Positions 53,050 through 61,608 are shown, numbered from the stretch's first letter. The stretch: DNA of 64,000 bases from Arthrobacter crusticola (GCF_004357995.1 NZ_SMTK01000003.1:496001-560000), one strand, 5' to 3'. Program-made: numbers and translations. The notes: generated by a model from the sequence alone, not told the origin.

Positions 53050-54135
53050 ATGACTTACACCAGCCCGCTCCTCAGCCTGCCCGGAGCCGTCCCGGGCGGT
53101 GCCCCCGACGAGGCCGTCGCCGCCCACTACGGGGATCCCTTCCGCGAACAGCGCCTCCTCGCCCAGGGGCAGGCTGTCGTCGACCTCTCCCACCGGGGCG
53201 TCGTGACCGTCACCGGACCCGACCGGTTGAGCTGGCTCAATACGCTCTCCTCCCAGCTGCTGCTCAAGCTGGCGCCCGGCGAGGCGTCGGAGACCCTCCT
53301 GCTGAGCGTCCAGGGGCGCATCGACTTCAGTGCCCGCATCGTCGATGACGGCGCCACCGCCTGGCTGATCGTCGAGGGCGCCGAGGCGCCCGGGCTCACC
53401 GAATGGCTCCAGCGGATGAAGTTCATGCTGCGCGTGGAGATCGCCGACGTTTCGGCGGACTGGGCCGTGGTGGGCTCGGTGGCACGGATCGACGCCTTCG
53501 AAGGGCGCACCGTCTGGGCCGACCCGTGGCCGGGCGTCGGCGCCGGAGGGTTCGCCTACTCCGCGGTGGAATCCCACCCGGGCCTGGAGCGTCCCTGGTT
53601 CGAGTACCTCATCCCGCAGGTCTCGCTCCTCGAGGCGGTAACCGGGCTTGAGGGCTATACGCCGGCGGGAATGATGGCGGCGGAGGCGCTGCGCATCGCC
53701 GCCTGGCGCCCGCGCGTCGGGTTCGAGACCGACGACAAGACCATCCCCCACGAACTGGACCTGATGCGCACCGCCGTGCACCTGGCCAAGGGCTGCTACA
53801 AGGGCCAGGAGACCGTGGCACGGGTCCACAACCTCGGGCACCCGCCGCGCCGGCTGGTCTTCCTCCACCTCGACGGCAGCCAGCACACGCTTCCCGCACG
53901 CGGCAGCGGCATCGTCGCCGAGGGCCGCACGGTCGGGCGGATCACCTCGGTGGCGCACCACTGGGAGATGGGCCCCATCGCCCTCGCGGTGGTGAAGCGC
54001 TCGGTCGACCCGTCCGCCCGGCTTCTGGTGCAGGACGCCGACGAGCAGTACGCGGCCGCCCAGGAGGTTATCGTTCCCCCCGACGCCGGCCAGGTCGTGG
54101 GCCGGGCCACCGGTTTCCTGAAGGGCCCCCGGTGA
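53050..54135 (+). CDS. ygfZ: YgfZ/GcvT-like folate-binding protein
   Basis: 361 residues. The family hallmark KGCYKGQETVARVHNLGHPPRR lies near 245-267 (read in two parts), with the conserved cysteine. The N-terminal part resembles GcvT: DLSHRGVVTVTGPDRLSWLN. YgfZ uses folate in repair or assembly of certain Fe-S enzymes. ATG 53050 was chosen on family start. The stop overlaps the ankyrin gene (GTGA). Confidence 0.9.
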   Translation: MTYTSPLLSLPGAVPGGAPDEAVAAHYGDPFREQRLLAQGQAVVDLSHRGVVTVTGPDRLSWLNTLSSQLLLKLAPGEASETLLLSVQGRIDFSARIVDDGATAWLIVEGAEAPGLTEWLQRMKFMLRVEIADVSADWAVVGSVARIDAFEGRTVWADPWPGVGAGGFAYSAVESHPGLERPWFEYLIPQVSLLEAVTGLEGYTPAGMMAAEALRIAAWRPRVGFETDDKTIPHELDLMRTAVHLAKGCYKGQETVARVHNLGHPPRRLVFLHLDGSQHTLPARGSGIVAEGRTVGRITSVAHHWEMGPIALAVVKRSVDPSARLLVQDADEQYAAAQEVIVPPDAGQVVGRATGFLKGPR

Positions 54136-54536
54136 CCGGCCGGGACACCGGTGCGGATGCCGGTGCCGAGGCGGCGTTCGCCCTCGCCAGCCGGCTTTTC
54201 GACGCGGCGCGCCACGGCGACGCCGCCACCCTGGTCCGCTACCTCGACGCCGGGGTTCCGCCGGACCTGACCAATACGGCGGGGGACTCCCTGTTGATGC
54301 TCGCCTCCTACAACGGCCACCCGGCCATCGTGAGGGACCTCGTGGGGCGCGGAGCCGACGTCAACAAGGCCAATGACCGCGGCCAGACCCCGTTGGCGGG
54401 TGCGGTGTTCAAGGGCCACACCTCGACCGCGCAGCTGCTCTATGAGGCGGGGGCAGACCCCGACGCGGGCACCCCGAGTGCGCGCGACGCCGCGAGGATG
54501 TTCGAGCGGACGGACCTGACCGAGCTGTTCGACTGA
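54132..54536 (+). CDS. Ankyrin-repeat protein
   Basis: 134 residues. About three ankyrin repeats: GDAATLVRYLDAGVPPDLTN, then GDSLLMLASYNGHPAIVRDL, then GQTPLAGAVFKGHTSTAQLL. These form a protein-binding surface. Cytoplasmic, with no signal peptide. GTG 54132 overlaps the ygfZ stop, so it is made with YgfZ; a shared role is unknown. Confidence 0.88.
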   Translation: MTGRDTGADAGAEAAFALASRLFDAARHGDAATLVRYLDAGVPPDLTNTAGDSLLMLASYNGHPAIVRDLVGRGADVNKANDRGQTPLAGAVFKGHTSTAQLLYEAGADPDAGTPSARDAARMFERTDLTELFD

Positions 54537-54558
54537 CCGCCGCGCCCGGGTCGGCGGT

Positions 54559-55272
54559 TCAGCCAAGGGCCACGCTGGTCTGCGTGCCGCCGAAGGCGAA
54601 TCCGGCGCGGCGCGCGGCCCGCTGGGAGGCAGTATTGTCAACGCGGGCGCGCCACTGGGGCACAAATCCGGCGGCCATGGCTTCCTCGACGGCGACGGCG
54701 GTGATCCGGCCGGCCAGGCCCCGGCCGCGGTGCTGGGGGGCGGTCAGCACTCGAAGGTGGGCAAGGATTCCCGCCCACGGCTCGTAGCCCGCTCCCGCGA
54801 GCGGGGCCGGGTTCTCCGGGCGCCGGTCGTCGACGAGGATGAACCGGTGGTCGAGGCTGCCCAGCCCGGCCTCGGACACGTCGTCGGGCGGGCACATCCG
54901 TTCCAGCCCGTCGACGAACTCCTGGTCGCTCGACACCGCGGTGTTTCGAAGGACCTCGAGGTTGGGCAGGGTATCGCTGAAGTACAGCTGGGCCTCGCCC
55001 AGGGACCTGCCTCCGTGTTTCCGGCTCAGCTCCACCAGGGTGCTCTGCTGCCGCAGCTGGACACCCGGAAGGCGCCGGGCGGCCTCAACCGCCCACTCCG
55101 GGCCCACCAGCGCCTCTTTGCCGAAGAGGGTCACGAAGGTGAGCCGGCCCGAGGCCTCATCGACCCTCACGATCCGTTCGGCGGGGTCGCCGGCCAACGC
55201 CGCGTCCTCGAGCCGGAGCAGCCTCGACCAGGCCAGTTGGATGATGGCCACGGTTCCCGGGTCAAGTTCCAT
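54559..55272 (-). CDS. GNAT-family acetyltransferase
   Basis: 237 residues. The GNAT domain is in the C-terminal half: HLRVLTAPQHRGRGLAGRITAVAVEEAM with the acetyl-CoA loop HRGRGLA, then RARVDNTASQRAARRAGFAFGG. The N-terminal 110 residues are unlike standard GNAT and may bind the substrate. Substrate unknown. ATG 55272 is leaderless (-10 TAGTTT). Confidence 0.78.
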   Translation of the reverse strand: MELDPGTVAIIQLAWSRLLRLEDAALAGDPAERIVRVDEASGRLTFVTLFGKEALVGPEWAVEAARRLPGVQLRQQSTLVELSRKHGGRSLGEAQLYFSDTLPNLEVLRNTAVSSDQEFVDGLERMCPPDDVSEAGLGSLDHRFILVDDRRPENPAPLAGAGYEPWAGILAHLRVLTAPQHRGRGLAGRITAVAVEEAMAAGFVPQWRARVDNTASQRAARRAGFAFGGTQTSVALG

Positions 55273-55278
55273 GACGGC

Positions 55279-55284
55279 AAACTA
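55279..55284 (-). promoter_or_regulatory. -10 element of a leaderless transcript (GNAT gene)
   Basis: TAGTTT on the minus strand ends six bases before ATG 55272. Confidence 0.5.
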
Positions 55285-55334
55285 ACACGGACGGACGCCG
55301 CGCCCGGCTCCGTGCGGCGCGGGCGGGACGAAGA

Positions 55335-56360
55335 TCACCCGAACAGGATGGCGGCCTCGTCGTAGCGGTGCTGCGGAACCCGCTTGAGGTTGCCGAGGGC
55401 GTCCTCGAACCCGACGTGGGCGATCTCGGTTCCGTGGAGGGAGACCATGGTGCCCCAAAGGCCGTCCGCCACGGAATCGACGGCGGCCATGCCCAGGCGG
55501 GTGGCCAGGACCCGGTCGAAGGAGGAGGGGACCCCGCCGCGCTGGATGTGCCCCAGGATCGTGGCCCGGGTCTCGATGCCGGTGCGGGCTTCGATCTCCG
55601 GCGCCAGCTGGTCGGCGATGCCGCCCAGGCGGGGACGGCCGAAGGTATCGAGGCCGCGCTCCGAGTGGGGCTGTTCCATGTGGGAGGGCACGAAGCCTTC
55701 GGCAACCACGACCAGCGGCGCCCGGCCGCGTGCGTTGGCCTCGCTGACCCACCGGGCGATCTGTTCGATGCTCGTCTGCTGTTCGGGGATGAGGATGGCG
55801 TGGGCCCCGGAGGCCATGCCCGCGTGCAGGGCGATCCAGCCAACGTGGCGGCCCATGACCTCGGCGATCATGCACCGGCTGTGGGATTCCCCGGTGGTGC
55901 GCAGCCGGTCGATGGCCTCGGTGGCGATCTGCACGGCGGTGTCAAAGCCGAACGTGTAGTCGGTGGCGTCGAGGTCGTTGTCGACGGTCTTGGGCACACC
56001 GACGATCTTGAGTCCGGCGTCGGTGAGGCGCTTGGCGGCGGCGAGCGTGCCCTCGCCGCCGATGGCGACCATCGCGTCGATGCCAAGACGGTCCATCGTG
56101 GCCTTGATGGCGTCCGCCCCGCCCTTGCCGTCGAAGGGATTGGTCCGGGAGGTGCCGAGGATGGTGCCGCCCTGTTTGGAGATGCCCCGCACGGCGTGGC
56201 GCTGCAGTTCCACGGCGTCCCCCTCGACGACGCCGCGCCAGCCGTCGCGGAAGCCGACGAACTCCTGGCCGTGGACCTTGATTCCCTTGAGGACCGCCCC
56301 CCGGATCACAGCGTTCAGGCCGGGGCAGTCGCCGCCACTCGTGAGCATTCCGATTTTCAT
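55335..56360 (-). CDS. pfkA: 6-phosphofructokinase, group III
   Basis: 341 residues. MLTSGGDCPGLNAVIRG starts the nucleotide site, GGEGT is at 101-105, PKTVDND at 123-129 and MGRHVGWIALHAG near 170. Gly104 points to ATP as donor, while Lys124 is the residue seen in pyrophosphate enzymes; the Gly104/Lys124 pair is that of ATP-using group III enzymes in Streptomyces. GAAGGA precedes ATG 56360. A TAGAAT -10 candidate lies at 56425-56430. The 56361-56578 gap carries only these signals and the carotenoid promoter. Confidence 0.92.
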   Translation of the reverse strand: MKIGMLTSGGDCPGLNAVIRGAVLKGIKVHGQEFVGFRDGWRGVVEGDAVELQRHAVRGISKQGGTILGTSRTNPFDGKGGADAIKATMDRLGIDAMVAIGGEGTLAAAKRLTDAGLKIVGVPKTVDNDLDATDYTFGFDTAVQIATEAIDRLRTTGESHSRCMIAEVMGRHVGWIALHAGMASGAHAILIPEQQTSIEQIARWVSEANARGRAPLVVVAEGFVPSHMEQPHSERGLDTFGRPRLGGIADQLAPEIEARTGIETRATILGHIQRGGVPSSFDRVLATRLGMAAVDSVADGLWGTMVSLHGTEIAHVGFEDALGNLKRVPQHRYDEAAILFG

Positions 56361-56578
56361 AGGGGTGTGTTCCTTCAGCTGGGTTGACGGTTCATCGCAG
56401 AGCGCGCCGTCGAGCTCAACTATGATTCTAGACACACGGGAACGGACACCGGCGCACTCTTCCGCCGTGGTGGGCCCGTAGTGTTGGGAAAGCGCCAGGG
56501 GCCGCGCGGCCGCACGCGCAGCCGGGCGAGGTCCGGACCGGCGGTTTTCAGCCCGAATTCGAGCCAAGGAGGACCCGC

Positions 56579-57445
56579 GTGCCCCGATCAGGGTTGCTCG
56601 CCGCACCGTCCCGGATGGTTGCCATCTCGCGGCCCGTGCTTTGGATCAACACCCTGGGCACCGGCGCGGTGGGCATGTGGCTCGCCGGCGAGCTGTGGGA
56701 TCCGGGGGCGCTGGCGTTGCTGATCTGGCTGACGCTGCCCTTCAACCTGCTGATCTACGGCGTCAACGACATTTTCGACCAGGACACCGATGCGCTGAAT
56801 CCGCGGAAGGGATCGCTCGAGGGCGCGCGCATCCGGGCCGCTGAGGTCCGCTCCATCTGGATATGGGTGGCCGCCACGAACCTCCCGTTCCTCGCCTGGT
56901 TCCTGGCGATCCTGCCGTGGCCGGCCCTGGCCTGGATCGGCCTGTACGCGGCGGTGTTCATCGCCTATTCCGCCCCGCCGCCGCGCTTCAAGGCCCGCCC
57001 CTACCTCGATTCCCTCAGCAACGCCGCCTACGCCTTTCCCCTGGTCTTCGTCCCGCTCGCGCTCGGTGCCGCGCCCCTCTGGCCTGCCGCCGTCGGCCTG
57101 ATGGCCTGGAGCGCCGCCAAGCACACCTTCGACGCCGTCCAGGACATCGAGGAGGATAGTGCGGCCGGGATCACGACGACGGCGGTGCGCCTGGGCGCGC
57201 GCGGCGTCGTCGGCTGGAGCGGGTTCTGGTGGGCCCTCTCCACGGTCTGCTTCGCCCTGGTGAGCCTGCCCGTGGCCATCGTGAGCGGCGGGATCGCCGG
57301 CTGGCTGCTCGTCTCGCTCCTGCGCTCGCCGTCCCCGGCAACCGGGCACCGGCTCTACCGGTACTCCATCGCCTTCCCGTATGTCGCGGGCACCGTGGCA
57401 GGAGTGCAGCTCACCGGGTCGCTGCTGCTGGGAATCTACCGATGA
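56579..57445 (+). CDS. lyeJ: UbiA-family prenyltransferase, candidate lycopene elongase
   Basis: 288 residues with seven to nine membrane helices. The two Asp-rich motifs are NDIFDQDTD (about 62-70) and DAVQDIEED (about 186-194). SRPVLWINTLGTGAVGMWLAG at the start resembles lycopene elongases (LyeJ/CrtEb), which add C5 units to lycopene to make C50 carotenoids. AAGGAGG precedes GTG 56579. It overlaps the desaturase gene (ATGA). Other UbiA enzymes exist, but the neighbours favour carotenoid work. Confidence 0.8.
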   Translation: MPRSGLLAAPSRMVAISRPVLWINTLGTGAVGMWLAGELWDPGALALLIWLTLPFNLLIYGVNDIFDQDTDALNPRKGSLEGARIRAAEVRSIWIWVAATNLPFLAWFLAILPWPALAWIGLYAAVFIAYSAPPPRFKARPYLDSLSNAAYAFPLVFVPLALGAAPLWPAAVGLMAWSAAKHTFDAVQDIEEDSAAGITTTAVRLGARGVVGWSGFWWALSTVCFALVSLPVAIVSGGIAGWLLVSLLRSPSPATGHRLYRYSIAFPYVAGTVAGVQLTGSLLLGIYR

Positions 57446-58875
57446 GCCGGATCGTCGTCGTGGGCGGAGGCATCGGGTCCCTGGCGGCCGCCGCCCTCCT
57501 CGGCGCCGCCGGGCACGCGGTGACCGTGCTGGAGGGCGGGGCCAACCTGGGCGGGAAGAGCCGGCGTGTTGAGGTTGCCGGGCAGCGCATGGACACCGGA
57601 CCCTCGCTGTTCACCTTCCCGGGAGTCTGGGAAGAACTGCTCCGCCGCATCGACGCCCTCACCGGCAGAGCGCCCGGCAGCGCCGCCGGCACCGCCGGGC
57701 TCGAACTCGTTCGGCTCGCCGAGGTGGGAACGTACTCCTTCCGGGGCGAGTCCTGCAGCCTTCCGGTGCCGCCCGGCCACCCCTGGCATGCTGCCTGGGA
57801 ACGGTTCGCTGCGCTGCACGGGGGCCTCGGGCCGGAGGTCACCACGCTGCTGACAACCCCTCCGCTCGAACGTGCCGCGTATCCCGCGCTCACCCGGCTC
57901 GCCCGGCTGTACGGGGGCCGCCTCACCACCCGCAGCTACCTGGACAGCCTGCCCTGGCTCCCGGAGGGGCTCCGGGAGGTCATCGCGATCCACACCCTCA
58001 ACGCCGGGGTCAGTCCCACCCGGACACCCGCGCTGTACGCGAGCATGCCTGCGGTCATGGCCCACGACGGCGTCTGGGTGCCCCGCGGCGGGGTGTATGA
58101 CCTGGTGCTGGCACTGGAGCGGCTGGCGGTGGACGCAGGGGTGGATATCTCCACGGGGGAACCGGTGGAGAGGGTCCGGAGAGGCAGCGTGCGCACGGCC
58201 CGGGGGACCTACCCGGCGGACGCCGTCGTCGCCGGCGTCGATACGCAGCGGTTGGCCCGGCTGCTGACCGGCCGGACACCGCGGACGCCGCGGAGGCTTT
58301 CCTGCTCGGCCGTGGGACTGTACGCGGTGCTGGACCGGCCGCTGCCCGAGGGGACGCCCCGGCACAGCGTGATCCTGCCCGATTCCCCGGAGGAGCTTTA
58401 CGGCGCGCTGGAGGCCGGGGCGGAACCGGGGCAGACCATGGCCTTTGCGAACTACTATCCGGCGGGCGAGGTGTACCCGAATGCGGCCCCGACGCTTGCC
58501 CTGCTGCTGACCAGCCCGGCGAACGGCCGGGCCTACGCCCTGGACGACCGTTTCATCGCCGGAGAGGTCGACCGGGTCTCGCGGGCACTCGGACTGCCGG
58601 AGCCCCTGGACGGCTATCTGGGCGAACACGTCGTCCTCGACCCGGCGTATTTCAGCGAGGCCGGGTCGGCCGGCGGGGCGCTCTACGGGGCCGTCCACCC
58701 CGCGTGGCTCAGCGGGCCGTTCCACGTTCCGGCCCAGTGGAACCCCCGCAGGCCCTGGCTGTGGCGGGTGGGTGCCTCGGTGCATCCCGGCGGTGGGCTG
58801 CCGGCGGTCCTGGGCGGGGCGATGATGTCCACGGAACGGCTGCTGCGCTCGCTTCCACGGCGCCGGCGGTCCTGA
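57442..58875 (+). CDS. crtD: CrtI-family carotenoid desaturase, candidate CrtD
   Basis: 477 residues. FAD-binding VVVGGGIGSLAAAALLGAAGH is at 4-24, then GGKSRRVEVAGQRMDTGPSLF, and the C-terminal GALYGAVHPAWLSGPF and HPGGGLPAVLGGAMMS of CrtI-type desaturases. Beside LyeJ and CruF it best fits the 3,4-desaturase (CrtD) of bacterioruberin synthesis rather than phytoene desaturase, since no crtB or crtE is adjacent. ATGA overlap with the prenyltransferase fixes the start. Confidence 0.8.
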   Translation: MSRIVVVGGGIGSLAAAALLGAAGHAVTVLEGGANLGGKSRRVEVAGQRMDTGPSLFTFPGVWEELLRRIDALTGRAPGSAAGTAGLELVRLAEVGTYSFRGESCSLPVPPGHPWHAAWERFAALHGGLGPEVTTLLTTPPLERAAYPALTRLARLYGGRLTTRSYLDSLPWLPEGLREVIAIHTLNAGVSPTRTPALYASMPAVMAHDGVWVPRGGVYDLVLALERLAVDAGVDISTGEPVERVRRGSVRTARGTYPADAVVAGVDTQRLARLLTGRTPRTPRRLSCSAVGLYAVLDRPLPEGTPRHSVILPDSPEELYGALEAGAEPGQTMAFANYYPAGEVYPNAAPTLALLLTSPANGRAYALDDRFIAGEVDRVSRALGLPEPLDGYLGEHVVLDPAYFSEAGSAGGALYGAVHPAWLSGPFHVPAQWNPRRPWLWRVGASVHPGGGLPAVLGGAMMSTERLLRSLPRRRRS

Positions 58876-58887
58876 CCGGCCGGCGGA

Positions 58888-59673
58888 TCAGGCGTGCCTG
58901 GCGGCCGGAGCAGGCGTGGGGGCGGCGGCGAGCGCAATGCGGTGCCGCACCACGAAGGCGAGGAGTGCCGCCGCCAGCACGGCGGGGAAAACCAGTGCGG
59001 AAAAGATCGAGACGCCGAGCCAGAAACTGAGCGAGAGCAGCAGGCTGTCGAGCAGTCCGGGCCGGACAGGGCGGCGGGTGAGGCGCCGTCCACCCAGAAG
59101 GGTCAGGAGCGCCGCGGCGCACAGCCCGGACAGCAGCCAGCCGGCGTAGTTGCTCAGCGGTACCCCGTAGTAGGGTCCGCCGTCGGCCCAGATCCAGAAC
59201 CGCAGTGAGACAGCACCCGGGTCGAGGACTCCGTCGACAAGGACCAGCAGCACCGCCGAGGCGGCGATGGTCCGCAGGGCCGTCCACCGTCCCGCGAAGA
59301 CAGCGACAGTTCCGATCACCAGTGGAACATAGGACAGCGGCAGCAGGAACGGCACCAGGCCGAAGGCCTTCGGCCCGAGGGGATCGCCGTAGGAGAAGTC
59401 GCCGTAGGGGAAGCCGGTGGCCACGCCGACGCCCTCGATCAGGTAGCCGAAGACCGACACCGCGGCCAGCGCGGCCGCGGCCCGGGCGGGCCCCAGCTGG
59501 CGGACCAGGGCGACGAACGCTGGAAGCGCGATGAGGAGGTTGAAGAAGTAGGAGGCGGTATCGGCCCCCGGGGTGTCCGGGAACCGGACGACGAAATACC
59601 CGGACACCAGCAGGAACAGGCAGGCGGCGGCGAGCAGGGGCGGAAAGCGGCGGGTTCTGGCGGGGTGCGGCAC
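58888..59673 (-). CDS. cruF: CruF-like carotenoid hydratase
   Basis: 261 residues with about seven membrane helices. GYLIEGVGVATGFPYGDFSYG (split FGYLIEGVG, FPYGDFSY) and VDGVLDPGAV, YGVPLSNYAGWLLSG match the CruF/DUF422 family that adds water to terminal C=C bonds, as in bisanhydrobacterioruberin hydratase. It lies tail-to-tail with crtD, 12 bp apart, so the cluster is convergent rather than one operon. GTG 59673 is the only suitable start. Confidence 0.78.
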   Translation of the reverse strand: MPHPARTRRFPPLLAAACLFLLVSGYFVVRFPDTPGADTASYFFNLLIALPAFVALVRQLGPARAAAALAAVSVFGYLIEGVGVATGFPYGDFSYGDPLGPKAFGLVPFLLPLSYVPLVIGTVAVFAGRWTALRTIAASAVLLVLVDGVLDPGAVSLRFWIWADGGPYYGVPLSNYAGWLLSGLCAAALLTLLGGRRLTRRPVRPGLLDSLLLSLSFWLGVSIFSALVFPAVLAAALLAFVVRHRIALAAAPTPAPAARHA

Positions 59674-59771
59674 CTGCCCATCTTTGCAGGTCGGCCCGCC
59701 GTGGCGGTGCCGCTGTATATCAGTGACGTTGAATATCAGTGCCGTGGCGTGGCGGTCCCGTTAACGGCAAC

Positions 59772-59798
59772 GGCCGGCACGCTGTGCGCGTGCCGGCC
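59772..59798. terminator. Hairpin downstream of the bL36 gene
   Basis: GGCCGGCACGC pairs perfectly with GCGTGCCGGCC over a 5-nt loop, 15 bp past the stop of the minus-strand ribosomal gene. No clear T run. Confidence 0.6.
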
Positions 59799-59813
59799 GC
59801 TGAAGGTGCCCGA

Positions 59814-59936
59814 TCAGCCCTGGCGGGCCTTGATCCGGGGGTTCTTCTTATTGATGACCATGGTGCGTCCACGGCGGCGGACGATCTGGCCGCCGGGGAT
59901 GGCCTTGAGGGCCCTGAGCGAATTGCGTACCTTCAT
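59814..59936 (-). CDS. rpmJ: Ribosomal protein bL36, zinc-free paralogue (YkgO type)
   Basis: 40 residues starting [20 protein letters not shown] and ending [12 protein letters not shown]. It lacks the cysteines of zinc-binding bL36, so it is the Cys-minus form that replaces the zinc form under zinc limitation. GGGAG precedes the ATG. It lies 54 bp after the DUF4193 gene on the same strand. I did not see a clear Zur box upstream. Confidence 0.93.
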   Translation of the reverse strand: MKVRNSLRALKAIPGGQIVRRRGRTMVINKKNPRIKARQG

Positions 59937-59990
59937 GATGTACTCCCTGCTGCTGACTATGCGGATGGTATGGGGGTGCCGGGGGCCGGC

Positions 59991-60296
59991 TCAGCTCTCG
60001 CACTCGGAGCAGTACATCGCTCCATTGTGCTCGCGGGCCAGCTGGCTCCGGTGGCGGACCAGGAAGCAGTTCATACAGGTGAACTCGTCGTCCTGCTGGG
60101 GGACGACCTGGATCTGCAGCTCCTCGTGGGAGAGGTCCGCGCCCGGCAGTTCAAAGCCGTCAGCCAGGTCGCTTTCCTCAACGTCGATGACCGCCGTCTG
60201 CGAATTGCCGCCGTGCTTGGCCTTGATCGCCTCGAGCGACTCGTTGACGGGCTGGTCCTCTTGGGCGACGCGTGGGGCGTCGTAATCGGTTGCCAT
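59991..60296 (-). CDS. DUF4193 family zinc-ribbon protein
   Basis: 101 residues. An acidic, flexible N-terminus is followed by a C-terminal zinc ribbon: FTCMNCFLV and MYCSECES provide four cysteines. This is the DUF4193 layout, an actinobacterial protein of unknown function, possibly an RNA polymerase or ribosome partner. AAGGAG precedes ATG 60296. Confidence 0.88.
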   Translation of the reverse strand: MATDYDAPRVAQEDQPVNESLEAIKAKHGGNSQTAVIDVEESDLADGFELPGADLSHEELQIQVVPQQDDEFTCMNCFLVRHRSQLAREHNGAMYCSECES

Positions 60297-60371
60297 AAAG
60301 TGCTTATTCTCCTTCAAACGAGACCAGGATTGACCTAACTCGTGCAGTCGATAACAGGGCGCGGCCTGCGT

Positions 60372-60944
60372 CTATTCCCGAACGGCGGCCGCACCGGGGG
60401 GCTCGAGGATGCGCTGGTAGAGCCGGTGGTCCTGCCACCGTCCGGCGATCCTGAGGTACGCCCGGGCCACCCCGATCTCCTCGAACCCCGCCCGGTCCAG
60501 CACCCGTTGGGAGGCGCTGTTGTGCGGCAGTATCGCTGCCTGCAGGCGGTGCAGCCCGAGGACGTCCTGCGCTGCCTCCACCGCGAAGGCGACGGCGGCC
60601 GAGCCGATCCCGCGCCCGGTCAACTCCGAGTCCACCCAGTACCCCAGGTGGCCGTTGAGGAAGGGGCCTCGCACGATCCCGGTGATGGTGACCGTCCCGA
60701 CGACCTGCCCGTTCCGGAGCAGGACCCACGGCACCTCCGAACCGGCCTCGACGAGGGCGGCTTTCGCGTCGATGGCCTCCCGCTGACCCGCGGAGGTGAA
60801 GAACCGGTCGGAGCGCGCGGGCTCCCAGGGCGCCAGGTGGTCCCGGTTGCGGCTGTACGCCGCGGCAAGGCGCTCAGCGTCCGAGCTGCGCAGCGGGGCC
60901 GCCTCGACGCCGCCGGTCAGGCGGGCGGCCTCCGGAGGCCTCAC
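60372..60944 (-). CDS. RimJ/RimL-type GNAT acetyltransferase
   Basis: 190 residues. VVGTVTITGIVRGPFLNGHLGYWVD and LTGRGIGSAAVAFAVEAAQD hold the acetyl-CoA loop GRGIGS; LQAAILPHNSASQRVLDRAGF follows. It resembles RimJ/RimL enzymes that acetylate protein N-termini or small molecules. GTG 60944 overlaps the tetR stop (GTGA), which selects this start over 60992 and makes it part of the TetR operon. Confidence 0.87.
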   Translation of the reverse strand: MRPPEAARLTGGVEAAPLRSSDAERLAAAYSRNRDHLAPWEPARSDRFFTSAGQREAIDAKAALVEAGSEVPWVLLRNGQVVGTVTITGIVRGPFLNGHLGYWVDSELTGRGIGSAAVAFAVEAAQDVLGLHRLQAAILPHNSASQRVLDRAGFEEIGVARAYLRIAGRWQDHRLYQRILEPPGAAAVRE

Positions 60945-61549
60945 GCGGCAGGAGCGGGCTGGAGTCCGAGGAGGGCGAGGCTGTTCTGCCACAGGGCATC
61001 GAGCTGGCCGGGATCGTTGAACAACTTGGCGAAGAGAACCATCCCTTCGATCTGCGCGACGATCGACTTGGCCGCGCCGCGGGGGTCGACTCCTGCGAAT
61101 TCCCCGGCAGCGGCGCCCTCCCGGACAGTGGCCTCGAGGAGGTCGATCTGTTCCTCGAAGATCTGCTGCAGGCGTTCCCGCACCGGATTATCCTGCGCAC
61201 TGACCTCGAGGGCGAGGTTGCCGAAGAGACATCCGGTGACCGAGCCTGTTCCCTTCAGTGCCGTCGTCTGCACCTCCGCCGTGGCGAGGAAGAGCTTCCG
61301 CAGGCGGTCGAGGGCGGGCTCCGAGGAGGTGAGGATGCCCGACCACTGGGCGCCCTGCTTGATCCAGTGCGCATTGATCACCTCGAGGGCGAGCGCCTGC
61401 TTCGACGGGAAGAAGTGGTAGAAGCTCCCCTTCGGCACGCCGGCTGCGGTGCAGATTTCGGCCACGCCGATCGAAGCATAGGCGCGCTGCTGGAAGAGCG
61501 CCGTGCCGGCCTCCAGGATTCTTTCGCGTGCGTCTGATTTTCGTCCCAT
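60941..61549 (-). CDS. TetR-family transcriptional regulator
   Basis: 202 residues. The N-terminal helix-turn-helix is REQ-like: ARERILEAGTALFQQRAYASIGVAEICTAAGVPKGSFYHFFPSKQAL read in pieces (about 5-50). The C-terminal part is a ligand-binding helical bundle like that of the AcrR/NemR relatives, with a Cys at about 114 in SVTGCLFGNL. It is leaderless with a perfect TATAAT six bases upstream and overlaps the GNAT gene. It faces the SDR gene over a 75-bp shared promoter region and probably represses both. Confidence 0.9.
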   Translation of the reverse strand: MGRKSDARERILEAGTALFQQRAYASIGVAEICTAAGVPKGSFYHFFPSKQALALEVINAHWIKQGAQWSGILTSSEPALDRLRKLFLATAEVQTTALKGTGSVTGCLFGNLALEVSAQDNPVRERLQQIFEEQIDLLEATVREGAAAGEFAGVDPRGAAKSIVAQIEGMVLFAKLFNDPGQLDALWQNSLALLGLQPAPAA

Positions 61550-61550
61550 G

Positions 61551-61608
61551 TTGCAATTATAAGACCAGTCGGCTATAACTGTGCAATTGGTAGTTGACCG
61601 ATCGTCTA
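61551..61608. promoter_or_regulatory. Divergent promoters and candidate TetR operators
   Basis: For the SDR gene: TTGCAA (61551-61556), 17 bp, TATAAC (61574-61579). For tetR: TATAAT on the minus strand (61556-61561). Two related sites, AAGACCAGTCGGCTA (61561-61575) and TTGACCGATCGTCTA (61594-61608), share GACC-TCG-CTA. They sit in two imperfect direct repeats each opening with TGCAATT, 30 bp apart, and overlap both promoters. Confidence 0.6.
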
